Shown here piece by piece: positions 35,165 through 43,012 of a stretch of DNA of 64,000 bases (within the stretch, counting starts at the first letter, position 1; every line of letters starts with the position of its first letter). The notes beneath the pieces were generated by a model. That model was given only the letters and a program-made list of their open reading frames with translations, did no database searches and was not told the origin of the DNA. The position numbers and the translations under genes were made by a program. The stretch is taken from the NCBI RefSeq assembly GCF_001675045.1, contig NZ_LYPA01000043.1, positions 62,001 through 126,000 of the forward strand. The letters are read 5' to 3'. This DNA is from Paenibacillus oryzae. Lineage in GTDB: Bacteria; Bacillota; Bacilli; Paenibacillales; Paenibacillaceae.

Positions 35165-35216
35165 AAAAACCTTCAGAGCTCCCGGAACGAGAAGGGAGCC
35201 GCTGAAGGTTTTTTTG
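35165..35216. terminator. Bidirectional hairpin downstream of bioY
   Basis: AAAAAACCTTCAG (35165-35177) pairs with CTGAAGGTTTTTTT (35203-35216), with an inner CTCCC/GGGAG stem. It terminates bioY on the minus strand and can also catch read-through from ymcA. Confidence 0.87.
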
Positions 35217-35261
35217 CTGAACTGGTTATGCCGATTAGGGAGAAAGGACTGTGAATGTCCG

Positions 35262-35852
35262 CTATGAACGAGCCTCCAGCCGCAAGCGAAAGTCCTTGAT
35301 GTACGAATACATAGCTGTGCCGATAATAGCGCCAAACGCCGACTTGATGGCGTCTCCCGGGAGGAAGGTCAACGCAACATTAACCGTTTTGGTCCACGTA
35401 TAATCGGTCAACACATGCTTCATCCATAACAGCCCTGTTGGATAAGAAAGCGCGGAGCTGATTACAAAAAAGATTAGAAACAATAAAAATAGTAAAATCG
35501 GCTTGTTTTGACTGATTTTTTCTCTTTTGAACACCTGGTTAATGGCCATGCTGGTCAGCAACGCGCAAAAAGGGAAAGCAAAGATAAACCCGCCGGTTGC
35601 TCCCAGCAGATGCGAGAGGCCTCCTCTGCCCCCAAATAAGGGTAGACCGGGTAATGTCAGCAAAATAACGACTACAATGCTCCCAAAAGCGTATTTGGGC
35701 TTTAGAAAAAGACCCGCAAAGATGATGCCTAACGTTTGAAGCGTAATGGGAATGGCGGAAATGGGCAGACGCATTTGCTGCATACTAAGCACAATGAACA
35801 AGGCGGCAAATAATGCGGTAAAGACTAATGCGCGAATTTGAATGATTTGCAT
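35262..35852 (-). CDS. bioY: BioY biotin-binding S component of an ECF transporter
   Basis: BioY is the membrane substrate-binding component of ECF biotin importers. The 196-residue protein has six hydrophobic segments and the family motif PITLQTLGIIFAG near residue 35, plus GGRGGLSHLLGATGGF and a helix-6 lysine/aspartate region. It is preceded by a perfect BirA-type operator and lies divergent from ATPase and transmembrane genes that could energise it. GGAG lies about 12 bases before the ATG. Confidence 0.95.
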   Translation of the reverse strand: MQIIQIRALVFTALFAALFIVLSMQQMRLPISAIPITLQTLGIIFAGLFLKPKYAFGSIVVVILLTLPGLPLFGGRGGLSHLLGATGGFIFAFPFCALLTSMAINQVFKREKISQNKPILLFLLFLIFFVISSALSYPTGLLWMKHVLTDYTWTKTVNVALTFLPGDAIKSAFGAIIGTAMYSYIKDFRLRLEARS

Positions 35853-35876
35853 GGTAGAGATAGTCTCCTTCAGGTC

Positions 35877-35905
35877 TTGTTATTTTATTGTTAACCTATT
35901 ATTAT
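35877..35905 (+). promoter_or_regulatory. Promoter of the ECF ATPase genes overlapping the BirA operator
   Basis: TTGTTA (35877-35882), 17 bases, TATTAT (35900-35905). The spacer contains the left half of the BirA operator, so bound BirA would block RNA polymerase. It suggests the ATPase genes are controlled together with bioY. Confidence 0.58.
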
Positions 35906-35921
35906 GTAATCAGGTTAACAA
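35888..35921. promoter_or_regulatory. BirA biotin operator
   Basis: TTGTTAACC (35888-35896) and GGTTAACAA (35913-35921) are perfect inverted half-sites separated by 16 bases, matching the Gram-positive BirA operator pattern. It sits between bioY and the divergent ATPase gene. Confidence 0.9.
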
Positions 35922-35974
35922 ATAGGATTCTAGCATAGCCCATGCGGTCTTGGGAAGAGGTCGGAGGAAAAAAA

Positions 35975-36826
35975 GTGACGCAACAACTACTTGTTGAATT
36001 ACAGGATGTGTCCGTTAAAGCAAAATCACGTCAAGTGTCTGAAGGCGTTTTTCTTCTGCAATGTATTGATCTGTCCATCCGGCAGGGCGAATGGATATCG
36101 GTTCTGGGCATGAACGGAAGCGGGAAAAGCACGTTGTGCAAGCTATTGGCGGGCATTCATCCTTTTGAGATTTCCGGTGCTGTTCTGGTTGGCGCAGAGG
36201 GGAAGCGCAGCGATATTTTACCGGGAGCTGCGCCTATTGTCATGCAACATCCCGATGCCGGCTTGATCGGCTCCACGCCTTGGGAGGATGTTGTACTAAT
36301 GCTTGAAAGGCACGGCTTTCCCGAAAAAGAAATCATAAATCGGGCGGAGGAGGCGCTTTACGAGGTTGGACTTGGGGAGCGGCTCCATCAGAAAATAGAA
36401 ACGTTGTCTGGCGGACAGAAGCAGCTGGCGGCAATCGCCGGCTGTCTGGCGGTTGCGCCCTCCATGCTCCTGCTGGACGAGCCTACGGCCATGCTGGATG
36501 CTGAGGCCTCCGCCTACGTTTTAAGCCGGGTTCGGCGGCTACATGAGAGCGGAGTAACGGTGGTTTGGGTGACTCAGCTAGTAGAGGAGCTTAACGCCTT
36601 GGACCGAGTTTTGTTGCTGGATAAGGGACGTATCGTTTTTGACGAGCCGGCCCATCATTTGTTTAGCGGCGGGGAATCTGGGCAAAGTCCTGGCGAACAC
36701 TATGGCTTTGTGCCTCCGTATGGCGTTCAAGCCGCCCGGGAATTAATGAATCGCGGCATAGTGCTGAAGCCGATGCCGATAAACCGCCGGGAGCTTGAAC
36801 AGGCAGTGAAACATTATGGAAGCTAA
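35975..36826 (+). CDS. ecfA: ECF transporter ATPase (CbiO/EcfA type)
   Basis: This ABC ATPase of about 283 residues has Walker A GMNGSGKST near residue 46, Q-loop QHPD, signature LSGGQKQ and Walker B LLLLDEPTAMLD. The H-loop position reads VTQLVEE, with glutamine where the switch histidine is normally found. The C-terminal extension is typical of EcfA/CbiO. GTG 35975 follows GGAGG (35963-35967) by 7 bases; the frame continues upstream to an ATG at 35942 without a ribosome binding site. The adjacent BirA operator and bioY suggest it energises biotin uptake together with the fused ATPase-permease. Confidence 0.85.
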   Translation: MTQQLLVELQDVSVKAKSRQVSEGVFLLQCIDLSIRQGEWISVLGMNGSGKSTLCKLLAGIHPFEISGAVLVGAEGKRSDILPGAAPIVMQHPDAGLIGSTPWEDVVLMLERHGFPEKEIINRAEEALYEVGLGERLHQKIETLSGGQKQLAAIAGCLAVAPSMLLLDEPTAMLDAEASAYVLSRVRRLHESGVTVVWVTQLVEELNALDRVLLLDKGRIVFDEPAHHLFSGGESGQSPGEHYGFVPPYGVQAARELMNRGIVLKPMPINRRELEQAVKHYGS

Positions 36827-38444
36827 AGACGTTGCGGCGATGAAGGAACAGTCCGGCGGGGAAGTCAGAATTTTCCATATCCGAATCGCCGCTGAAACGG
36901 GCGGCATCCTGTTGAACGATGCAAGCGCCGTTTTTCGAAGCGGAACCATTACGCTGCTTATCGGAAGAAATGGAGCCGGCAAATCAACCCTGCTGGAGAG
37001 CATGGCTGGTCTCAGAGAGCTGGCAGCGGGGGTCATCTATTACGGGCAAGACTCGCTCTGGAGAGGAAAACGCAACAGCAAGCTGAACAGGGATGTGCTT
37101 TTGCAGCTTGGCATTTCTATGCAGCAGTCTCAATCGCAATGGTTTAAATCAACGGCGTATGAAGAAATCGCTTATAGTTTAAAACCGTATTCTGTTGCGC
37201 GGGAGATTCAGAGTGATTTGATTACATCTGCAGCAAATTCGGCAGGCTTGGACCCAGACCTGCTGGAGCGGGACCCCTGGAGTCTTAGCGGGGGCCAGCA
37301 GCGGCGTCTGGCCTTGGCTTGCCTGCTCGTTTGCTCACCGGCGTGGCTGCTTCTGGATGAACCTACCGCAGGGCTGGACGAAACGGGGAAAAGGCGGTTG
37401 GCCGAAGTGCTTGCCTTCCATAAGGGGAAGGGAGGCGGCGCGGTCATTGCAACCCATGAGCCGGAGGCGCTGCTGGAGCTTGCGGATCAGGTGCTGGTGC
37501 TGGACGGGGGCACGATTAGGGCTGCCGAGGCCAGCGAGCTGCCTCGCCGTGAAGAACCGGCAGCTATGGCGGAACGCCTGGCTGCCGCATGGCATAATAA
37601 ACATCAGCACCAGCAACAGATTCTTCAAGGTCAACTTTCGTCAATAAATGGCGCTTCAATCTCCCTGATTCAAAACAGAGGCGATGCGGGTCAGGTTCTG
37701 GCTAAAGATACGGCTCAAGCCGGATGGCTGCACCCTCATGCGTTTGACCCGCGTGTTTTGATGGCTGCCTATTTAATGATTACGTCATGCATGCTGGCAT
37801 TGGGAACCTGGCGAGGCATTGCCGCAGCGGGGGCTGTCACCCTGGCTTTAGCTGGCCCTTGCTGGCCGTTATTCAAGCACTGGATACCGGTTATTCGCGG
37901 GGTTAGTCTACTATCAGTGGTTTTGATAGTGATTGCGGGGCTTCAATTTGGGCCGCTTGCCTTCCAGTGGTCCGGCGCTGAGGCGACGGCTATTACGCTA
38001 TCCCGGCTTTTTTTGATGATGGTGCTCGGCATGCCGCTGCTGGGTCTTGTTACGCCGTTCCGGCTTCAGCGGGCACTGGATCAGACATTTGGATGGTTGA
38101 CGAGATTTGGCGTTCCGGTAGCCGCGTTTACGATGTTGATCAGTCTCATTTTTCGTTTTATTCCATTACTCATGGAGGAGTGGGGCAGATTCAGGCGCGT
38201 AGCCAAGGCAAGAGGAAAAGTCGCCTCCAAAGGAGTGCCCTTATCCCAAATGAAGGTAATGTTATTGCCATACATGAGAAGTATTCTTCGTTTGGCGGAA
38301 AATATGGCGGATGCGCTGGAGGCGCGGGGCTTCGGGGTTCAGCGGAAAAAGCCGGTTTACGGTTTCCGCCTGCGCCCCGGCCGCAGCGATTTGTGGCTCC
38401 TGCTGGCGGCCTTGGGCGCTTGTGCCGTATTATTGCTGGTTTAG
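36816..38444 (+). CDS. Fusion of an ECF ATPase with the EcfT transmembrane coupling protein
   Basis: The 542-residue protein joins an ABC ATPase (about residues 12-240; Walker A GRNGAGKST near 49, LSGGQQRR, LLLDEPTAGLD, H-loop THEPEA with histidine) to an EcfT-type membrane domain (about 305-542). That domain has five or six hydrophobic segments and the two coupling signatures AKARG near residue 470 and LEARG near residue 510. In standard ECF modules these are separate EcfA and EcfT proteins. Together with the upstream ATPase and divergent BioY it would make a complete importer. The ATG start overlaps the preceding gene by 11 bases. The 3' end overlaps the convergent HAD gene by 15 bases. Confidence 0.88.
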   Translation: MEAKDVAAMKEQSGGEVRIFHIRIAAETGGILLNDASAVFRSGTITLLIGRNGAGKSTLLESMAGLRELAAGVIYYGQDSLWRGKRNSKLNRDVLLQLGISMQQSQSQWFKSTAYEEIAYSLKPYSVAREIQSDLITSAANSAGLDPDLLERDPWSLSGGQQRRLALACLLVCSPAWLLLDEPTAGLDETGKRRLAEVLAFHKGKGGGAVIATHEPEALLELADQVLVLDGGTIRAAEASELPRREEPAAMAERLAAAWHNKHQHQQQILQGQLSSINGASISLIQNRGDAGQVLAKDTAQAGWLHPHAFDPRVLMAAYLMITSCMLALGTWRGIAAAGAVTLALAGPCWPLFKHWIPVIRGVSLLSVVLIVIAGLQFGPLAFQWSGAEATAITLSRLFLMMVLGMPLLGLVTPFRLQRALDQTFGWLTRFGVPVAAFTMLISLIFRFIPLLMEEWGRFRRVAKARGKVASKGVPLSQMKVMLLPYMRSILRLAENMADALEARGFGVQRKKPVYGFRLRPGRSDLWLLLAALGACAVLLLV

Positions 38445-39179
38445 TGATTCTGGGCAAGCCGCAGCGTCCTCAAGCCATTCCTTTACAGTATCTGTCCACA
38501 AACCGTTTTCATCAGCCAATAAAACATGCCAGCCTGCTTGCCAGGCCTGCGCCAGATTGCTTGGGCTGTCGTCGACGAACAGCACCGGAGTCCCCGCAGG
38601 CAGCAGCTTCGCCGCAGTCCGAAACAGCTCGGGCTGCGGCTTTTCATAACCGACAGCACTGGATATAACGACATGTCCAAGACAGGTGCGGTATGGCTCC
38701 AGCAGAGGCAAAACCCAGGACTGGACATGATTGCTTAAAATATGAATGTCAGCGCGGGAACGCCATTGAGGCAGCAAGGACAAAGCGGGCAGCGGCATCA
38801 GGCATTCCTTCAAAAGCATCCTGTAGCGAGCCGCCCCGATGAATGGTGTTTTTAGGTCGGCCGCAGCTGTTTTTCCGCCAATCGGAACTGCTTTTCTGTC
38901 CAGCCAATCCCAGAATTGGGCCTCGCTGAACGTTCCTCGCCATAACCCGGGTCCGATCTCCCTTTTGTAATCGGCATACAGTTGCTGCTGATCTACATGT
39001 ATGGCATCGGACAGCAGCTCCCAGAAACGAGGGGTCAAATTAGTTGCCAGCACGCCGCCGATATCCAGCACAAGCTGTGGCTTGGTGCTTGATTCATTCA
39101 GCTTGGGCCGGGAGCCGGATGATTGCCGGGGCAGCAGCGGAGGAACAATGTTGGTGTGATGGAATCGTTGTGCATTCAT
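38430..39179 (-). CDS. HAD superfamily hydrolase
   Basis: This 249-residue HAD-IA phosphatase-like protein has motif I VLDIGGVL near residue 37 (nucleophile aspartate present, with glycine at the +2 position as in DxGxV members), motif II ILSNH, motif III lysine in GYEKPQPELF and motif IV FVDDSPSN. The substrate is unknown. The ATG at 39179 shares one base with the MFS stop (TAATG) and follows GGGAGGAAGAG, so it is translationally coupled to the transporter. A longer upstream frame would lie inside the MFS gene. Confidence 0.88.
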   Translation of the reverse strand: MNAQRFHHTNIVPPLLPRQSSGSRPKLNESSTKPQLVLDIGGVLATNLTPRFWELLSDAIHVDQQQLYADYKREIGPGLWRGTFSEAQFWDWLDRKAVPIGGKTAAADLKTPFIGAARYRMLLKECLMPLPALSLLPQWRSRADIHILSNHVQSWVLPLLEPYRTCLGHVVISSAVGYEKPQPELFRTAAKLLPAGTPVLFVDDSPSNLAQAWQAGWHVLLADENGLWTDTVKEWLEDAAACPESLNQQ

Positions 39180-40426
39180 TAATCTCTTCCTCCCGTTGTT
39201 TGCTTGGCCGCTTTGGAGTGGTTTCCTGAATTTCGGCTCCACAGATCGCCAGCGCGCTGGCGATCGGAAGCAGCCCAGCTCCATAAAAGAATAGCTGCAC
39301 CCGCGGCTAATATGGCGCCAAATGCAAAGCCGCTATCAAGACCCCACGTTTCATTAAGCCAGCCCGCCAGAAACGGGCCTGAGAACATTCCGATGGCATA
39401 CAAGGCTTGATACATCCCCATAGCGGTTGCCCGATTAGCGTTGTCAACGTCAGCTATCGCCAGTCCCAGCAGCAGCGGAAGATGAAGGCCTTGACCCAGG
39501 CCGTTAAGCGCTTGAGTCACATAAAGCCACGTCATGGAAGGCATAAAAGGCATTAGGCCCGTACAAATTCCGCTCAAAATAAAGCCCGCAAGCAGCGTGC
39601 GCCGATAACCCAGTCTGGGTACGATCCACGCGGCGCTTCCGAAGGAGGCTGCCGCATGCGGCAGCATAAACGAAAAAACAAGCAGAGTGAGCTGCGCGCC
39701 ATTTGCCCCAAGCTCTGTCGCCTTCAGCGGCGTAAAACCGAACATGGTTATAAATAGGATGCCATGGGCGAGAATGGATAACAGAGAAACGCGCAGAAGC
39801 GTAGTGTTGGAGACAACTTCCTTTATTCTGGAAAAAGACATCGCGCTTTGTTTGGTTTGTGCCGGAGCCTGTTCCTTGAGTCCAAAAGCAAGCAAAAGCC
39901 CGCATGCTGCGGCCAAAGCGCCCATAAGAAACGGCGCTGTCCCGTTTAAGCGGTCAGCCAGCGCGCCGCTTAGCAGCATGCCAAGCATCTGCCCGCCCAC
40001 CGTCATCAGGCTGATATTGCCCATTGCCTTGCCAGTGCTTCCGCTGCCGAAATAGCTCGCGTACATAACCGTAAAGGTAACCCAGGTCGAAGCGCAGATG
40101 CCTGCGACAACCCGGCCGGCAAGCGGCCATACCCACGAGTCGGGAATCAAAAACAGAAGACAGCTTCCCGCTGCGGTTAACATACCCAGAAGAATAAAAG
40201 GTTTTCTGCGGCCCAACCGGTCAGAAGCGATGCCAAGCGGAAAACGGATCAGCATTTGGACAAAACCGTAGCTGCCCAGCACGATTCCGATAAACTGCAA
40301 AGAGTAGCCTGCGTTTTTCAAATAGGGGGATAGCGTTGGAACATAGATATACATAGAAGTCCAATACAAAAGAGTGACAAGGGTAAACAGCAGCCGCTGC
40401 ATGGCGCTGGTTGATGTAGTAGTCAA
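39179..40426 (-). CDS. MFS transporter (12-TM, DHA1-like)
   Basis: This 415-residue membrane protein has about 12 hydrophobic segments and motif A GIASDRLGRRKPF after helix 2, typical of drug or metabolite exporters. The TTG start at 40426 follows AAAGGAG by about 9 bases. It is co-transcribed with the HAD phosphatase, so transport and dephosphorylation of a related compound is possible but unproven. Confidence 0.92.
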   Translation of the reverse strand: MTTTSTSAMQRLLFTLVTLLYWTSMYIYVPTLSPYLKNAGYSLQFIGIVLGSYGFVQMLIRFPLGIASDRLGRRKPFILLGMLTAAGSCLLFLIPDSWVWPLAGRVVAGICASTWVTFTVMYASYFGSGSTGKAMGNISLMTVGGQMLGMLLSGALADRLNGTAPFLMGALAAACGLLLAFGLKEQAPAQTKQSAMSFSRIKEVVSNTTLLRVSLLSILAHGILFITMFGFTPLKATELGANGAQLTLLVFSFMLPHAAASFGSAAWIVPRLGYRRTLLAGFILSGICTGLMPFMPSMTWLYVTQALNGLGQGLHLPLLLGLAIADVDNANRATAMGMYQALYAIGMFSGPFLAGWLNETWGLDSGFAFGAILAAGAAILLWSWAASDRQRAGDLWSRNSGNHSKAAKQTTGGRD

Positions 40427-40450
40427 AGTGGTAAACTCCTTTCTTGTATC

Positions 40451-40479
40451 AATGTAGACGATGAGCGCACCAATGTCAC
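40451..40479 (-). promoter_or_regulatory. Candidate promoter of the MFS-HAD unit
   Basis: On the minus strand GTGACA (40479-40474), 17 bases, TACATT (40456-40451). It lies 25 bases upstream of the start codon. Confidence 0.42.
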
Positions 40480-40496
40480 GGACTTTTTGAGAGGTT

Positions 40497-40663
40497 GTTC
40501 AAAAAGCACGCTTTCCATTACGCAGCATGTATAGCGACATGGACAGCGTCGAATATGGCATTCAACCGAAATCTCCGGTGCTCACTTAGCTCCCACTAAG
40601 CTCCGCTCCTCGATTTCTAGTTTCATCCCATCTTCTTGGTACTGAAAACCGGACTTTTTGAGC
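40497..40663 (-). repeat. Diverged single copy of the 183-bp element family
   Basis: On the minus strand this 167-bp segment aligns along its whole length with each unit of the tandem array at 51914-52613. Shared blocks include CGGTTTTCAGT, CCAAGAAGATGGG, GCGGAGCTTAGTG, GCCATATTCGACGCTG and AATGGAAAG. Its ends are inverted: GTTCAAAAAG at 40497 and CTTTTTGAGC at 40663. It carries no ORF and lies in the 382-bp gap between the MFS gene and the sensor kinase. Confidence 0.83.
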
Positions 40664-40808
40664 TTTTATTAAATGGGCAACCGCAACCTGTCGTATGTGA
40701 GAAACGTAGGGTTAATTTTAAAAACGTAATAATTTTGTAAGCTTTTATTTTCTCTTCCGTTAGAAATGGCCTTTATGATAATGTGAGGCGGAACAAAGGA
40801 GTGAGGCT

Positions 40809-42305
40809 GTGTCCATTCGGCTCAGATTGTATTTATCGTATCTGGCTATGGCGTTTGTTCCTCTTATTCTATTGATATTGTTAATGCTGATGATTTTACA
40901 CAATTCAGGCGTCAAGGATATCAGAGAACTGGTAAACGTACAGATGGAGGAGCGCTTTAATCAGGCCAGCGTATACGGCGAATTTTCTTACATCATCCGC
41001 AATGATCCCGGGAAGCTGGAGGAACGCAGCTATGTGGAGTCGATGCAAAACAGGCTGAGCGAGCATTCGGCCGGACTTATTTTGGAGAAAAACGGCAAAG
41101 TAATTGAGGTTTCACCCTTTCTTACCGAACTGGCGCCTGATGAGGATTGGGCAGCTATCGCTGACAATTATCCATCGGAGCATCGCTTCAGGTATTATCC
41201 CTTTTCCTCCAACGGGATGGAATTTCAATATCCGGACGGCAGCTCCGGAAGGGCTGTTCTCCTTCACCGGACGGCGGCTTATCCGAGATTCTGGCATCCT
41301 CTGAGCCTTTCCATCACGCTGGTTATTATTGCATTGACGGGGCTTATGCTGACCTACTTTGTATCCTGGAGAATCATTAAACCGTTGCAGCTTCTGCGTA
41401 AAGCGGCGTTGCGCATCAAGGAGGGGGAGCTGGATCAGTCGCTGGATATCAACGGCGTGTGCGGCAAAGGCTCGGTTAACGAAATTGCCCAAGTAGGCTC
41501 GGCCTTTGAGGAAATGCGGGTCCGCCTCAAGGAATCCATAGACCAGAGTTTGCAATACGAGGAAAACCGCAAGCAGCTGCTGTCTCATATTTCCCATGAT
41601 TTGAAAACGCCAATTTCCGCGATAAAAGGTTACGTGGAGGGCATTATGGATGGCATAGCCAGCACCGATGAAATGAAGCAGCGGTATATCGCAACCATTT
41701 ACCGTAAAGCAAGCGACATGGATCAGCTTATTGATGAGCTGTTTTTGTTCTCCAAGCTGGATTTGCATAAGGTCGCGTATGATTTTAAAATCGTGGATAT
41801 GAGCCGCTTCGTGGAAGACTTTATGGACGAGCAGCGCTTTGAGCTGGACAAAGAGGGTATTGCTCTTCATTGCCGCTCCTTAACCCACGCCGAGCTTTTT
41901 GTTGCGGCGGATCTCGACAAGCTGAATCGGGTATTTGTCAACATAATCGGCAATAGCGTCAAATATATGGCGCATCAGCAAGCGGAGGGCAAAGCGATAT
42001 CGGTGACGATCAAGGATGGCGGCGACAATGAGGTGTGGATTATTGTGGAGGACACGGGGCCTGGAATCGACGCGGAGGATTTGCCGCATATATTTGACCG
42101 TTTTTACCGTGCGGAGCAATCCCGTAACTCCGAAACTGGAGGAAGCGGATTAGGACTTGCAATTGTTAAACAAATTATGGAGGGACACGGCGGCTCGGTC
42201 CAGGCCCAATCTGCAGCAGGCGGAGGGGCGGCAATTACGCTCAAGCTGCCAAAATATAAAGACAGCAAGGCGGTGACAGGGCATGAAGGAGATTCTGATC
42301 ATTGA
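40809..42305 (+). CDS. Two-component sensor histidine kinase
   Basis: This 498-residue membrane kinase has transmembrane helices at about residues 7-29 and 168-188 with an extracellular sensor between them, then a HAMP domain (about 190-245), a HisKA domain with phosphoacceptor H263 in HISHDLKTP, and an HATPase domain with NIIGNSVKYM, DTGPGID and GGSGLGLAI boxes. GTG 40809 follows AAAGGAGTGAGG. The 3' end overlaps the response regulator by 23 bases. Adjacent to the RND exporter gene, it probably senses envelope stress or an exported compound. Confidence 0.94.
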   Translation: MSIRLRLYLSYLAMAFVPLILLILLMLMILHNSGVKDIRELVNVQMEERFNQASVYGEFSYIIRNDPGKLEERSYVESMQNRLSEHSAGLILEKNGKVIEVSPFLTELAPDEDWAAIADNYPSEHRFRYYPFSSNGMEFQYPDGSSGRAVLLHRTAAYPRFWHPLSLSITLVIIALTGLMLTYFVSWRIIKPLQLLRKAALRIKEGELDQSLDINGVCGKGSVNEIAQVGSAFEEMRVRLKESIDQSLQYEENRKQLLSHISHDLKTPISAIKGYVEGIMDGIASTDEMKQRYIATIYRKASDMDQLIDELFLFSKLDLHKVAYDFKIVDMSRFVEDFMDEQRFELDKEGIALHCRSLTHAELFVAADLDKLNRVFVNIIGNSVKYMAHQQAEGKAISVTIKDGGDNEVWIIVEDTGPGIDAEDLPHIFDRFYRAEQSRNSETGGSGLGLAIVKQIMEGHGGSVQAQSAAGGGAAITLKLPKYKDSKAVTGHEGDSDH

Positions 42306-42981
42306 GGATGAGCTGGCGATTGCGGAGCTGGAGCGAGATTATCTGGAAAGCCACGGCTTTTCTGTAACCATTGAAAGCAGAGGCGATGAGGGGCTTCGAA
42401 AAGCGCTTGGCGGCCATTTTCACCTCATAATTCTGGATGTGATGCTTCCCAAAATGGACGGTTTTGAAATATGCCGCCAAATCCGCGGAGCGGGAAACGA
42501 GGTGCCCGTGCTGCTGGTAACATCCAAAAAAGAGGATATCGACAAAATAAGAGGCCTGGGCCTTGGAGCTGACGACTACATGACCAAGCCCTTTAGCCCC
42601 AGCGAGCTGGTTGCGCGTGTCAAAGCCCATCTGGCCAGATATGAAAGGCTTACATCCGGCAAAGAAAAAAGCGGAAGCGGTCACTTGATCGGAATAAGAG
42701 GTTTATTGATTGACAAGGAAGCGCGCCTGGTAAAAATTAACGAAGCCGAGGTGATGCTGACCTCCAAGGAATACGATTTGCTCGTCCTGCTGGCTTCCCA
42801 TCCCAACCGCGTTTTCGAGAAGGAGGAACTGTTTCAGCGAATATGGGGCATGGACTCCAATGGAGACGCTGCGACTGTAACGGTTCATATCCGGCGGCTG
42901 AGGGAGAAAATCGAACACGATCCCTCCAATCCGCAATATATTGAAACCATTTGGGGAGTCGGCTACCGATTCAAGGTATAG
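42283..42981 (+). CDS. OmpR/PhoB-family response regulator
   Basis: The 232-residue protein has a receiver domain with phosphoacceptor D52 (ILDVMLPKMDG), conserved acidic pair EDE near the N-terminus and lysine 101-region (TKPFSP), and a C-terminal winged helix (about residues 130-230, ending GVGYRFKV). It is translated from within the kinase gene, so the pair is coupled, and it probably controls the RND gene immediately downstream. Confidence 0.95.
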   Translation: MKEILIIEDELAIAELERDYLESHGFSVTIESRGDEGLRKALGGHFHLIILDVMLPKMDGFEICRQIRGAGNEVPVLLVTSKKEDIDKIRGLGLGADDYMTKPFSPSELVARVKAHLARYERLTSGKEKSGSGHLIGIRGLLIDKEARLVKINEAEVMLTSKEYDLLVLLASHPNRVFEKEELFQRIWGMDSNGDAATVTVHIRRLREKIEHDPSNPQYIETIWGVGYRFKV

Positions 42982-43012
42982 AGGCAACACTACAGAGAAG
43001 GAGTGGTACAGG

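Noticed and set aside
35853-35941. Riboswitch upstream of bioY
   Set aside because: The region is explained by the BirA operator and overlapping promoters and is too short for a known aptamer plus expression platform.
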